Shown here: one piece after another, positions 16,134 to 23,297 of the stretch | Layout of the letters: each line of letters begins with the position of its first letter | Numbering within the stretch: position 1 is the stretch's first letter | Program-made: the position numbers and the translations under genes | Origin: Amycolatopsis suaedae | Lineage (GTDB): Bacteria; Actinomycetota; Actinomycetes; Mycobacteriales; Pseudonocardiaceae | Direction: 5' to 3' | Assembly: GCF_004214935.1 (NCBI RefSeq) | Contig: NZ_SFCC01000019.1 | Location: 1-64,000, forward strand | DNA: 64,000 nucleotides | Notes under the pieces: model-generated | What the model saw: only the letters and a program-made list of their open reading frames with translations | Database searches by the model: none | Told to the model about the DNA's origin: nothing

Positions 16134-16365
16134 CACCGCTCCCGCAGCACGGCGGTGCCCTCGCCGCCGAGTTGTTCGGCGAGCCGCATCGCGACCTGCC
16201 GGTCGAAGTCGAACCGGCAGCGGATGACACCGGCCAGCCAGCGCAGCGGGGCCAGGTTGGCCGCCGAGGTCAGGTGGGCCCGCCGCTCGTGGTCAGGCCG
16301 GCGAGGTCGGCGGCGAGTGCGGCGCGCTCGGTGTGGACCAGAGCCCAGGCATCGTCGTTCCTCAC
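16130..16365 (-). pseudogene. Remnant of a mycothiol-dependent DinB-fold (maleylpyruvate isomerase-like) gene
   Basis: A GTG start at 16365 with GGGAGG upstream begins NDDAWALVHTERAALAADLA, typical of the N-terminus of this family (usually 200-260 residues). After about 30 codons that frame stops at 16270, but another frame continues with the family's C-terminal style NLAPLRWLAGVIRCRFDFDR and ends RERC at 16132-16130. An internal deletion with a frameshift near 16275 explains both. The protein is too short and broken to work. Confidence 0.55.
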
Positions 16366-16423
16366 CGGGACATCCTCCCGCGGCAGGAGGCGGGGCGGAA
16401 GAACGCTGCTTACGCTCGCCCTC

Positions 16424-17569
16424 ATGCGATTGTTCGGCAGGCCGGTCGTCCCGGCGCGGTTGTTTCCCCTGCTCGCCGTGGCCGCGGTGCTGGGGTTCGG
16501 CTTCCCGGACTCGGTGCCGGTCCGCCCGGCCGACTGGACGGTGGCGCTGGCCGCCGCGGTCCTCACCATCGGCGGCGGACAGTGGCCGTGGCCGGTCACC
16601 GTGCTCCAGGCGGTCCTGCTGGCGGTGTCCGCGCCGGTCGCCGGCACCGGTCGCTACGCCGTGCAGGTCCTCGCCGCGTTCGCACTGCTGGAGCTGATCA
16701 TGCGACGGGACAGCCCGTGGCGTGCGGCAGGCGCGGTGGTGGTCGGCGCCGCGACGTTCGTCAACCTGTGGTCGATCACCGGCTCAGCCGTCCGCGGTCT
16801 GGTGTGGACGGTCGTGATCGTCGCTGTGGCCGGTGGGCTCGGGGTGCACACGTGGTCGCTGCGGGACTGGATGTCCCGCTACTACGAGCAGTTCCACCGC
16901 GCCGAGCGGCTACGCGAGTCCGACACCATGGCCGCCAGGGCCGGCGAGCGGACCACGATCGCCCGCGAGCTGCACGACCTGGTGGCCCACCACGTCGCCT
17001 CGATCGTGCTCCGTGTCGGGGTGGCCAGGCACGTGGTCGCCGGAACCGACCCCAAGATCGTCGCCGTTCTCGACGACGTCCACGCCACCGGTTCGGCCGT
17101 CCTCGACGACCTGCGTGAGCTGGTCGCCGTGCTGCGCGATCCGGCGACCGCGCAGGGGGATCCGAACGTGCCGCTGCTCGACGCCGCCGACCTGCCTGCC
17201 GCGCTCGCCGACGTGGCCGACCGGATCACGCAGGCAGGACTGCCGGTCGAGGCCGACGTCTACCCGTCGGTCGGTGAGCTGGACGCGATGCGCAGGCTGG
17301 CCGTGTTACGGGTCGCGCAGGAGGGGCTGACCAACGCCCTGCGGCACGCCACCGGAGCCACCGGGGTGCGGCTGGTGGTGCGGCAGGACGACAATGGCGC
17401 CGTGGTGATCGAGGTACGCGACGACGGCAGGGCCGCGGCCAGGTCCGGGTCCGGCCACGGCCTGATCGGGATGGCCGAGCGCGTCGCGCTCGCCGGTGGC
17501 AGCTTCCACGCCGGGCCCGACGGCACCGGCTGGTCGCTGCGGGCAGTACTGCCGGAGGTCCAGAAGTGA
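16424..17569 (+). CDS. Sensor histidine kinase, NarL/HPK7 type
   Basis: The 381-residue protein has four to five membrane spans in its first 150 residues, then a HisKA_3 dimerisation helix with the phospho-accepting His in RELHDLVAHHVASIVLRVG (about residue 184) and a HATPase domain at the end (N-box EGLTNALRHATG, G-boxes VRDDGRA and GHGLIGMAERV). It autophosphorylates and passes phosphate to the response regulator whose gene overlaps its stop by four bases (GTGA). The signal is unknown; the short loops between spans suggest sensing within the membrane. ATG 16424 fits the start of the first span but has no strong ribosome site. Confidence 0.9.
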   Translation: MRLFGRPVVPARLFPLLAVAAVLGFGFPDSVPVRPADWTVALAAAVLTIGGGQWPWPVTVLQAVLLAVSAPVAGTGRYAVQVLAAFALLELIMRRDSPWRAAGAVVVGAATFVNLWSITGSAVRGLVWTVVIVAVAGGLGVHTWSLRDWMSRYYEQFHRAERLRESDTMAARAGERTTIARELHDLVAHHVASIVLRVGVARHVVAGTDPKIVAVLDDVHATGSAVLDDLRELVAVLRDPATAQGDPNVPLLDAADLPAALADVADRITQAGLPVEADVYPSVGELDAMRRLAVLRVAQEGLTNALRHATGATGVRLVVRQDDNGAVVIEVRDDGRAAARSGSGHGLIGMAERVALAGGSFHAGPDGTGWSLRAVLPEVQK

Positions 17570-18225
17570 TCCGCGTGCTGCTGGTGGACGACCAGGACCT
17601 GGTGCGGGCCGGCCTACGGATGCTGTGCGAGTCGGCCGACGACATCCTCGTCGTCGCCGAGGCCGCGAACGGCCACGAGGCGGTGCGCGAGGTCGACCGG
17701 CACGTGCCCGACGTCGTGCTGATGGACCTGCGCATGCCCGGACTGGACGGTATCGGCGCCACCGAGCGGATCCTGAGTACCCGGCCCGGCACGAGGATCG
17801 TCGTGCTGACCACGTTCGACGACGACGATCACCTGTACCCGGCGCTCAGCGCCGGCGCGTGCGGATTCCTGTCCAAGGACACCGCTCCGCCGGACCTGCT
17901 CGCGGCGATCCGCCGTGCCGTCGCCGGCGACAGCCCGTTCAGCCCGCCCGTGCTGCGGCGGCTGGTGGCACGCGCGGTGGGGACCGCGTCCGCACCGGCG
18001 GCGCCCGCACTCGACGTCACCGAGCGCGAGCGGGAGGTGCTGGCACTCGTCGGCGCCGGGCTGTCCAATGCGGACATCGGCGCACGGCTGCACCTGGGCG
18101 TCACGACGGTGAAGACCCACGTGGCGAACCTGATGACCAAGACCGGCCGGGCCAACCGGGTGCAGCTGGCCGTGCTGGCGAATCAGGTTGGCCTGGTGGC
18201 CGAGTCCGGTGAGAATGGCGCCTGA
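17566..18225 (+). CDS. LuxR-type response regulator
   Basis: The 219-residue protein has a receiver domain (residues 1-120; acidic pair D8/D9, phospho-Asp D54 in VLMDLRMPG, and a Lys in FLSKDTAP) and a C-terminal LuxR helix-turn-helix (about 150-210: TEREREVLALVGAGLSNADI and TVKTHVANLMTKTG). It is the partner of the overlapping histidine kinase. Targets are not visible; the kinase and regulator genes form a two-gene unit followed 22 bases later by a GNAT gene that may be co-transcribed. Confidence 0.95.
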   Translation: MIRVLLVDDQDLVRAGLRMLCESADDILVVAEAANGHEAVREVDRHVPDVVLMDLRMPGLDGIGATERILSTRPGTRIVVLTTFDDDDHLYPALSAGACGFLSKDTAPPDLLAAIRRAVAGDSPFSPPVLRRLVARAVGTASAPAAPALDVTEREREVLALVGAGLSNADIGARLHLGVTTVKTHVANLMTKTGRANRVQLAVLANQVGLVAESGENGA

Positions 18226-18247
18226 CCGAGCCGCCGGGAGGGTACGC

Positions 18248-18799
18248 GTGCAGACCGTCATGGAGACCGACCGGCTGGTGCTGCGCCGGTTCACCGAGTC
18301 CGACGTGGACAACCTCGTCGAGCTGGACAGCGATCCGGAGGTCATGCGCTTCCTGACCGGCGAGCCGACACCCCGCGCCACGATCGAGAACGAGGCGCTG
18401 CCCTCGATCCTGCGTGCCTACGCCAGCGGGCCGGCGGGCCGCTGGGCGACACACGAACGGTCCACCGGCGAGTTCGTCGGCTGGCTCGCTCTCGATCCGC
18501 CTGCGGACGGCAGCGTCACCGACGTCGAGCTTGGCTACCGGCTCAAGCGGTCGGTGTGGGGCCGTGGCTACGCCACCGAGGGCGCCCGCGGGCTGGTCGA
18601 GTACGGATTCGGCGCGCTCGGCGTGCGGCGGATCTGGGCGCAGACGATGGCCGTCAACACGGCGTCCCGGCGGGTGATGGAGAAGGCCGGACTGCGTTAC
18701 GTGCGGACGTTCCACGTGCACTTCGACGACCCGCTGCCCGGCACCGAGCACGGCGAGGTCGAGTACGAACTGCTCCGCGCGGACTGGGCCGGCCGCTGA
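18248..18799 (+). CDS. GNAT acetyltransferase, RimJ/RimL-like
   Basis: The 183-residue protein has the N-terminal strand and helix METDRLVLRRFTESDVDNL, the acetyl-CoA binding loop YRLKRSVWGRGYATEGARGL (motif A, G-R-G-Y-A) and the C-terminal MAVNTASRRVMEKAGLRYV typical of the RimJ/RimL group. Members acetylate protein N-termini or small amines; the substrate here is unknown. GTG 18248 is chosen because GGGAGG lies seven bases upstream. Its TGA touches the TCA of the convergent gene. Confidence 0.9.
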   Translation: MQTVMETDRLVLRRFTESDVDNLVELDSDPEVMRFLTGEPTPRATIENEALPSILRAYASGPAGRWATHERSTGEFVGWLALDPPADGSVTDVELGYRLKRSVWGRGYATEGARGLVEYGFGALGVRRIWAQTMAVNTASRRVMEKAGLRYVRTFHVHFDDPLPGTEHGEVEYELLRADWAGR

Positions 18800-19183
18800 T
18801 CAGAACCCGAACAGCTCGCGCGGTGCCTCGTGCTTGTCCGGCCAGGTCAGCCAGGCGACGTCGGTCGGGCCGATGACGTAGTCGGACAGCCGCCATGGCC
18901 GCGTGTCGTCGTCGGACTTCCTGAGCAGGGCCACGTAGGTGTCGGACATGACGCCGTCGGCCCGGCGTGCCTCGTAGCCGGTCCCCGCGTAGTACGGACG
19001 GCCGCCACCGGCATCGCGCATCGTCGCCTGCAGGAAGACCCACGAGCCGACGCGGTTGAGCTGTTCCACCTCCACCCGGACCCGGTCGTCGAACGCCTTG
19101 TCGAGTGGTGCGGTCGCGGCCCGCAGTACCGCCTGCCGGGCCGGATCGCCGGTGCCCAGCGAGTGTGCGGACGGGGTGTTCAT
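18800..19183 (-). CDS. Conserved hypothetical protein next to a type VII-like effector
   Basis: The 127-residue soluble protein contains VGSWVFLQATMRDAGG, YEARRADGVMSDTYVALLRK and SDYVIGPTDVAWLTWPDKHE. No signal peptide or membrane span is present. The regular alternation of strands suggests a compact alpha-beta or cystatin-like fold, but I do not recognise a family. It lies 22 bases after the NlpC/P60 effector gene on the same strand with a good GGAGG ribosome site, so it may be an immunity protein or chaperone for it; that is inference from position alone. Confidence 0.65.
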   Translation of the reverse strand: MNTPSAHSLGTGDPARQAVLRAATAPLDKAFDDRVRVEVEQLNRVGSWVFLQATMRDAGGGRPYYAGTGYEARRADGVMSDTYVALLRKSDDDTRPWRLSDYVIGPTDVAWLTWPDKHEAPRELFGF

Positions 19184-19205
19184 CGACTTACCTCCAGGTC
19201 AGGAC

Positions 19206-20414
19206 TCATTTCGGCGGGGTGAGGATCTCGACGAGGCCACCGCCGCCGCCCATGCTGATCCGCTGCGAACCGTCGGGGTTGACGTTGTTCGAGCCGATGA
19301 ACTGACCGTCGCCCGCATACAGCACGACGTGCCCGCCGCCGTTGGAGACCACCACGTCGCCGGGCTTGGCCTCGGACAGCGGGACCGACGTCCAGCCGTC
19401 CGCCTTGAGGTTGGCCGACAGCTGCGACACCGACGCGCTGGCCTGGCTCTTGTCGATCAGGCCGGCGGCCTCAAGGCAGCCGGAGACGAAGTTCGCGCAG
19501 TTGACGTTGTTCGGCACCCACGACTGCATCGCGGGCAGCTCGCCGCTGCCCTTGAGGTCGCCCGCGTTGCGGCCGAGGAAGCGTTCGGCGATCTTGGCCG
19601 GGTTGTCGCCCTGGGCGTCGATCGGCTTGGCCGGCCTGCCGTCTCCCGGGACGCCCGATGCGCCGCCGTAGTCCCCGCCGCCACCGCTGCTGCCGCCACC
19701 GCCGCCGCTGGTGGAGGGAGCCTCGGTGCCCCTGAAGTCGATGCCGCTGGAGGCCGAGCTCGCCGTGGTGCCATCGCCCTTGCCGGCGGGCACCAGCTCG
19801 AGGAAGCCGTTCTCGATCTCCATGCCGAGCGGCTTGAGGAGTTCGTCGATCTCCTTCTCGGCGGCGTCCAGCGCCTGCTCGATCTCCTCCTTCTTGCCGT
19901 TGGCGTCCTTCTCGTTGAGCTGCCGGAGGCGCTCGATGTCGGACGCGGCGGCCTCGATCTCGCTCTCGTCGTCGGAGCTGTTCTTCCGCTGCCGGGCCGC
20001 GCCGATCAGGGCGCGGTTGTCCGCGTCCTTGTCGTTGGCTTCCTGGGCGAGCTGCGCGACCTTGCGCTTGACGTTCTCCATGATCTCGGAGACGCGCTGC
20101 AGGATGTCCCGCGCGGCCTCGGCCTTGTCGCTGACGTTGTGACTGGCCTTGCCGAGCTTGTCGAGGTGGTCGGCGACGGCCTCGGCGTCCTTGCCGTCCC
20201 AGTTGCGCAGCACGTCGTCGCGGAAGAGCTTGAGCTCGTCGCCGAGGTCGTTGGCACTGGTGGCGGCGCCGCCCGCCTTCACCGCCTGGTCGTTGACCGC
20301 GCCCGCGTTGAGCTTCTCCGCCTGCTTGGCGTGGGTGTCGATGGCGTCCATCGACTTCGGACGGTCACGCGCCGGGTCGTCGAGCGCACCCTGGTTCGGT
20401 TCTGTGGTGGTCAT
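19206..20414 (-). CDS. Type VII-like effector with C-terminal NlpC/P60-type (C40) domain
   Basis: The 402-residue protein has no signal peptide. Residues 50-120 form a WXG100-like helical hairpin (LRNWDGKDAEAVADHLDKLG); residues 130-195 are predicted coiled coil; residues 225-255 are a Gly/Ser linker. The end (about 285-395) carries VNCANFVSGCLEAAGL, with the likely nucleophile Cys, and GGHVVLYAGDGQFIGSNN, with the likely His. This is the layout of secreted type VII substrates that carry a cell-wall hydrolase. Targets may be peptidoglycan of self or rivals. It is flanked by a small helical protein gene (23 bases upstream) and a small unknown gene. Confidence 0.78.
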   Translation of the reverse strand: MTTTEPNQGALDDPARDRPKSMDAIDTHAKQAEKLNAGAVNDQAVKAGGAATSANDLGDELKLFRDDVLRNWDGKDAEAVADHLDKLGKASHNVSDKAEAARDILQRVSEIMENVKRKVAQLAQEANDKDADNRALIGAARQRKNSSDDESEIEAAASDIERLRQLNEKDANGKKEEIEQALDAAEKEIDELLKPLGMEIENGFLELVPAGKGDGTTASSASSGIDFRGTEAPSTSGGGGGSSGGGGDYGGASGVPGDGRPAKPIDAQGDNPAKIAERFLGRNAGDLKGSGELPAMQSWVPNNVNCANFVSGCLEAAGLIDKSQASASVSQLSANLKADGWTSVPLSEAKPGDVVVSNGGGHVVLYAGDGQFIGSNNVNPDGSQRISMGGGGGLVEILTPPK

Positions 20415-20437
20415 CTGTCAAGCCCCCTGGGTGTCCG

Positions 20438-20752
20438 TCAAGCGCGCTCGGAGTCGGTGGTGCGGAGGGTGTGAACGGCCTGGTCCTCGTCGGTCCGCAT
20501 GCGCTCGGCAGCGTAGGCCAGTGCCTGGGAGGCGGCTTCGACGAGCTTCGCGGCGGCGTTCAGCTCGGCGTTCACGCCCTTGTAGAAGCCCTGCATCGTC
20601 TGGCCGGCGCTGGCGGCGTTCTTCAGGTGGCCGTACGCCTCCCCGGGGTTGCCGTCACCCAGCTCCGTGCCTGCCTTGCCGTAGCTCTCCTTGAGCCCGC
20701 CGACCTTCTTGGCCAGCTCGGCGATCTGATCCGGATCGAAACGGCGAGTCAT
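20438..20752 (-). CDS. Small type VII secretion target-like helical protein
   Basis: The 104-residue protein starts at ATG 20752 with GGAGGG ahead. It is almost entirely helical and amphipathic (FDPDQIAELAKKVGGLKES, then LVEAASQALAYAAERMR) with a turn near GDGNPGEAYG, resembling the EspC/WXG100-like partners of type VII systems. It lacks an exact WXG motif. As first gene before the C40 effector it probably forms a helical pair with the effector's N-terminal domain for export. No secretion machinery genes are in the window. Confidence 0.62.
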   Translation of the reverse strand: MTRRFDPDQIAELAKKVGGLKESYGKAGTELGDGNPGEAYGHLKNAASAGQTMQGFYKGVNAELNAAAKLVEAASQALAYAAERMRTDEDQAVHTLRTTDSERA

Positions 20753-20840
20753 GAATGGTCCCTCCAGTGCCGGCGGCGGCGACGACGTTCGAGGATACCG
20801 ACGCACCCCGTCGCACATCGGTTCCCACAACGGGTGAGAT

Positions 20841-21254
20841 TCAGGAGCCGGGAAGGTCGATGCTTTCGGCGAGCGAGCTCGCGCGCGCGAGGCGGCGATC
20901 GGTGGTGAGGACCTGTACTCGAAGGCGAGCGGCGAGTTCGAGGTAGAGGGCGTCAGTCAACCGGATATCGGCACGGCGCGCCCAGGCGCCGACCGCCAAC
21001 TCGGCGACGGAGTGACGCGTAACCGGGACCGCGGTCAGTGCGGCCAAGGCGGCGTCGACATCGGCCGTGGTCAGCTCTCCCGCGCGGTGGAGCCGGCCGA
21101 GGGCCGACAGGACCTCGGCGTCCATGTGCGACGGCGCGTGCATGACGGTGCCGGCGAGCCGTTTCTTCGCCGGGGCCGCGTACTCGGTGCCCGCGAGGAG
21201 GTCGACCAGCACCGAGGCGTCGAGGACGACGAGTTCGGCCGGTGGCTCAGTCAT
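20841..21254 (-). CDS. vapC: VapC-family PIN-domain toxin
   Basis: The 137-residue protein shows the PIN acidic residues: D11 and D17 in LVVLDASVLVDLLAG, E47 in HMDAEVLSALGRL, D97 in ADIRLTDALYLELAA and D116 in VQVLTTDRRLARA. PIN toxins are Mg-dependent RNases, often cutting tRNA or rRNA. The gene overlaps the antitoxin gene by eight bases. Its neighbour beyond the antitoxin is a tRNA gene, which is suggestive but not evidence of a target. Confidence 0.87.
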   Translation of the reverse strand: MTEPPAELVVLDASVLVDLLAGTEYAAPAKKRLAGTVMHAPSHMDAEVLSALGRLHRAGELTTADVDAALAALTAVPVTRHSVAELAVGAWARRADIRLTDALYLELAARLRVQVLTTDRRLARASSLAESIDLPGS

Positions 21255-21474
21255 CCGTGTCGGCCAGCTCCGAGCGGGCGCCGTCGAGCGCCTCCAGGGC
21301 GGCGTGATGAGAGACCGTGGCTCGGGGAGCGGGTAGCGTCTCCAGCCACGAGGTCGTGGCCTGGCGTTGCAACTCGTCCGCGATCGCGGCCTGCGCGAGC
21401 GCGGAGATGTTCAGGTCCGCGGCCTTCGCTCGCTCGGCGAGTTCATCGGGCACGTACACGTTCAGCCTGGCCAT
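21247..21474 (-). CDS. vapB: VapB-like antitoxin
   Basis: The 75-residue protein begins ARLNVYVPDELAERAKAADL, a ribbon-helix-helix or related N-terminal DNA-binding segment, followed by a polar C-terminal tail (LEALDGARSELADTDD) that should wrap the toxin. ATG 21474 sits inside GTGTGTA repeats (21469-21485), with no ribosome site, so translation may be leaderless and the repeats may be the autoregulatory operator. The overlap with vapC gives coupled synthesis. Confidence 0.75.
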   Translation of the reverse strand: MARLNVYVPDELAERAKAADLNISALAQAAIADELQRQATTSWLETLPAPRATVSHHAALEALDGARSELADTDD

Positions 21475-21591
21475 ACACACAATGTACACACACTCGCCCG
21501 CGGAGGCCGACCAGGATTCCGGCGCACTTCGTCGCGCATCGATTTCCACGATGGGTGCGATATGACCGCCGGACGCGCGGCCCCTGCGCGA

Positions 21592-21668
21592 TGGTGGGCC
21601 CGGTGGGACTCGAACCCACACTGGCACGGACCTAAACCGTGTGCCTCTGCCAATTGGGCTACGGGCCC
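21592..21668 (-). tRNA. tRNA with UAG anticodon (Leu codons) and a short variable loop
   Basis: The cloverleaf is complete: acceptor GGGCCCG/CGGGCCC, D arm GCC/GGC, anticodon stem CACGG/CCGTG with loop TTTAGGT, a five-base variable loop CCAGT, T arm GTGGG/CCCAC with TTCGAGT, discriminator A and an encoded CCA. The loop places TAG at positions 34-36, which would read CUA and perhaps other CUN leucine codons. Bacterial leucine tRNAs normally have a long extra arm, which is missing here, so amino-acid identity is uncertain. Confidence 0.85.
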
Positions 21669-21786
21669 GACGCCGGAAATCTTAGCGGCATGCCAACTAA
21701 TCCGGCTCGGCGTGGCCCGCGCGACCGTGGACCCGCCGGTGAACTAACGTGGTGACCTGCGACGAACTGCCCGGCAAGGAGGACTT

Positions 21787-22008
21787 GTGGCCCGCGACCC
21801 GGACACCATCGAGCGTGAGATCGAGAAGGCCAGGGATGCGCTGGCCGACACCCTCGACCAGCTCGGTACCAAGGCGAACCCGAAGAAGCTGGCGGACTCG
21901 GCGAAGTCCAGCGTGCTCGCCACCCTGGAGAACCCCAAGGTCAAGTACCCGCTGATCGCCGTCGGGGCGCTCGTCGGGCTGCTGCTCGTCCGTAAGCTCT
22001 TCCGCTGA
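21787..22008 (+). CDS. DUF3618 small membrane protein
   Basis: The 73-residue protein matches DUF3618: DPDTIEREIEKARDALADTL is the conserved helix, followed by KANPKKLADSAKSS and one membrane segment (YPLIAVGALVGLLLVRKLF). In many actinobacteria such proteins sit next to phage-shock-like or DUF1490/YtxH genes and are thought to act at the membrane; the exact role is unknown. GTG 21787 is preceded by GGAGG at a good distance. Confidence 0.85.
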   Translation: MARDPDTIEREIEKARDALADTLDQLGTKANPKKLADSAKSSVLATLENPKVKYPLIAVGALVGLLLVRKLFR

Positions 22009-22015
22009 CGTCGGC

Positions 22016-22411
22016 TCAGGTGCTGGCCACCGGCTCGGCGGCCGGCACCTGGTCGGCGTCGTTGTCCTCCGCGCTCGGCTGAGCGGGCACGGCGTCCGCG
22101 TTGTCTTCCGCGTCCTCCGGCTCCTCCTCGGCGGCCTTCTCCTCGGCGTCCGGGGTCTCCACCTCGGGCTCGGGCCTGGCCAGCCGCGCGGTCATGTAGG
22201 CCGTGGTGAACTCCAGCGCGCTTCCGCCAAGCAGGTGCACGACCGTGACGGGCTGCTTCTCGCCGGTGATCTTCTCGACCAGCTGGTCGGCCGTGTCTCT
22301 CGCCGCGATGATCCCGGGGGCTCGCGCGGTCATCTCCTTGCCGAGGCCGGTGACCGTGATGGTCCAGTCCTCGTCGTCCTGCACGTAGACGGCAGTGATC
22401 GTCTCCGCCAT
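22016..22411 (-). CDS. Small protein with HicB-like fold and acidic tail
   Basis: The 131-residue protein has an N-terminal 50-residue part (VQDDEDWTITVTGLGKEMTA, then DTADQLVEKITGE) that looks like the HicB-type beta-alpha fold, and a C-terminal 55 residues made almost only of Glu, Asp, Ala and Pro. HicB-like folds act as antitoxins or regulators, but no HicA-like toxin gene is beside it. The acidic tail may be disordered. It is convergent with the DUF3618 gene (7 bases between stops). Confidence 0.55.
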   Translation of the reverse strand: MAETITAVYVQDDEDWTITVTGLGKEMTARAPGIIAARDTADQLVEKITGEKQPVTVVHLLGGSALEFTTAYMTARLARPEPEVETPDAEEKAAEEEPEDAEDNADAVPAQPSAEDNDADQVPAAEPVAST

Positions 22412-22491
22412 CGGTTACCCCTCTCCATCGGTACGCCCCTCATGGCTGGGAGTCGCTCCCGCCAGCCACGTGACGTCGGGCTCACCCCACT

Positions 22492-22514
22492 GGGCGATGT
22501 CTCCCGCATCGCCC
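22492..22514 (-). terminator. Hairpin downstream of the TetR gene
   Basis: GGGCGATG at 22492-22499 pairs with CATCGCCC at 22507-22514 around a seven-base loop, about 90 bases past the stop of the minus-strand TetR gene and before the next minus-strand gene. No T-run. Confidence 0.42.
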
Positions 22515-22605
22515 TCGCGTCGCACCCGTGTTATCGATACCCCAATTCCACGCTCCGTCACAAGTTGAAGTGAGGAATTGAGCGCTGCGTAACTAGGCAG
22601 GTGGA

Positions 22606-23217
22606 TTAGTGCAACACTCGCCGTCGCAGTCCGCCCCAGAGCAGATCCATGGCGTAGTCGGTGGCCGTTTCCGGCGTGACGTGCTCGTGCCGCTCGCACC
22701 AGATCGCCAGCCGCTCGCACGCTCCGACGACGAACTCGGCCGACGCTTCCACCTGTTCGGGGGAGTCGGCGCCGAAGTAGCCGGTCATCAGCTTGCCGAT
22801 GAGGTCGGTCTGCTGCCGGCGGGTCGCCTCGATCTCGTCCGCGGCGGGGGTGCCGATCAGGGTCATCTCGTGACGCAGCAGCAGCCACGACTGGCGCCGC
22901 CTGTCGATGAACACGAAGAAGGCATGCAGGCCGCGGCGTAGCGCCTCCTCTGCGTCGGCGACGTCCGCGACGGCGTCCTCGGTGGCCAGGCGCAGCTCCG
23001 ACCTCGCCTGCCGGATGCACGCCAGGAGCAGGCCCTCCTTGGAGTTGAAGTACTCGTACAGCATCGGCTTCGACACGCCGACCCGCTCGGCGATCTCGTC
23101 CATCGAGGCGGCCAGGTAGCCGCGCTCGGCGAACACCTGCTCGGCGACGTCGATCATCTGCCGCTCGCGCTCGGCGCGGGGCATGCGTTTGCGGCGAGGG
23201 ATGTCCGGAGTGACCAC
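22606..23217 (-). CDS. TetR-family regulator beside a flavin monooxygenase
   Basis: The 203-residue protein has a clear TetR helix-turn-helix (about 12-58: ERERQMIDVAEQVFAERG, then MDEIAERVGVSKPMLYEYF) and a ligand domain with RRQSWLLLRHEM. GTG 23217 is chosen; an ATG at 23184 is possible but would clip the domain start. It is divergent from the monooxygenase gene with a perfect palindrome between them, so it probably represses itself and that gene until a ketone or lipid-like ligand binds; the ligand is inference. Confidence 0.9.
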   Translation of the reverse strand: MVTPDIPRRKRMPRAERERQMIDVAEQVFAERGYLAASMDEIAERVGVSKPMLYEYFNSKEGLLLACIRQARSELRLATEDAVADVADAEEALRRGLHAFFVFIDRRRQSWLLLRHEMTLIGTPAADEIEATRRQQTDLIGKLMTGYFGADSPEQVEASAEFVVGACERLAIWCERHEHVTPETATDYAMDLLWGGLRRRVLH

Positions 23218-23240
23218 GGCCTCAACTCTACCGGAAGTAA

Positions 23241-23257
23241 CCTTACTCGGAGTAAGG
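23241..23257. promoter_or_regulatory. TetR operator palindrome
   Basis: CCTTACTCGGAGTAAGG has two perfect eight-base half sites around a central G. It lies in the 80-bp gap between the divergent TetR and monooxygenase genes, so it can control both. Confidence 0.7.
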
Positions 23258-23297
23258 TGGACGATGGGTAACACATAGTCGGGTCGAAGGGCGCGCA

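Noticed and set aside
21592..21668. Integration site of a mobile element at the tRNA
   Set aside because: I found no second copy of the tRNA 3' end and no integrase gene in the window.
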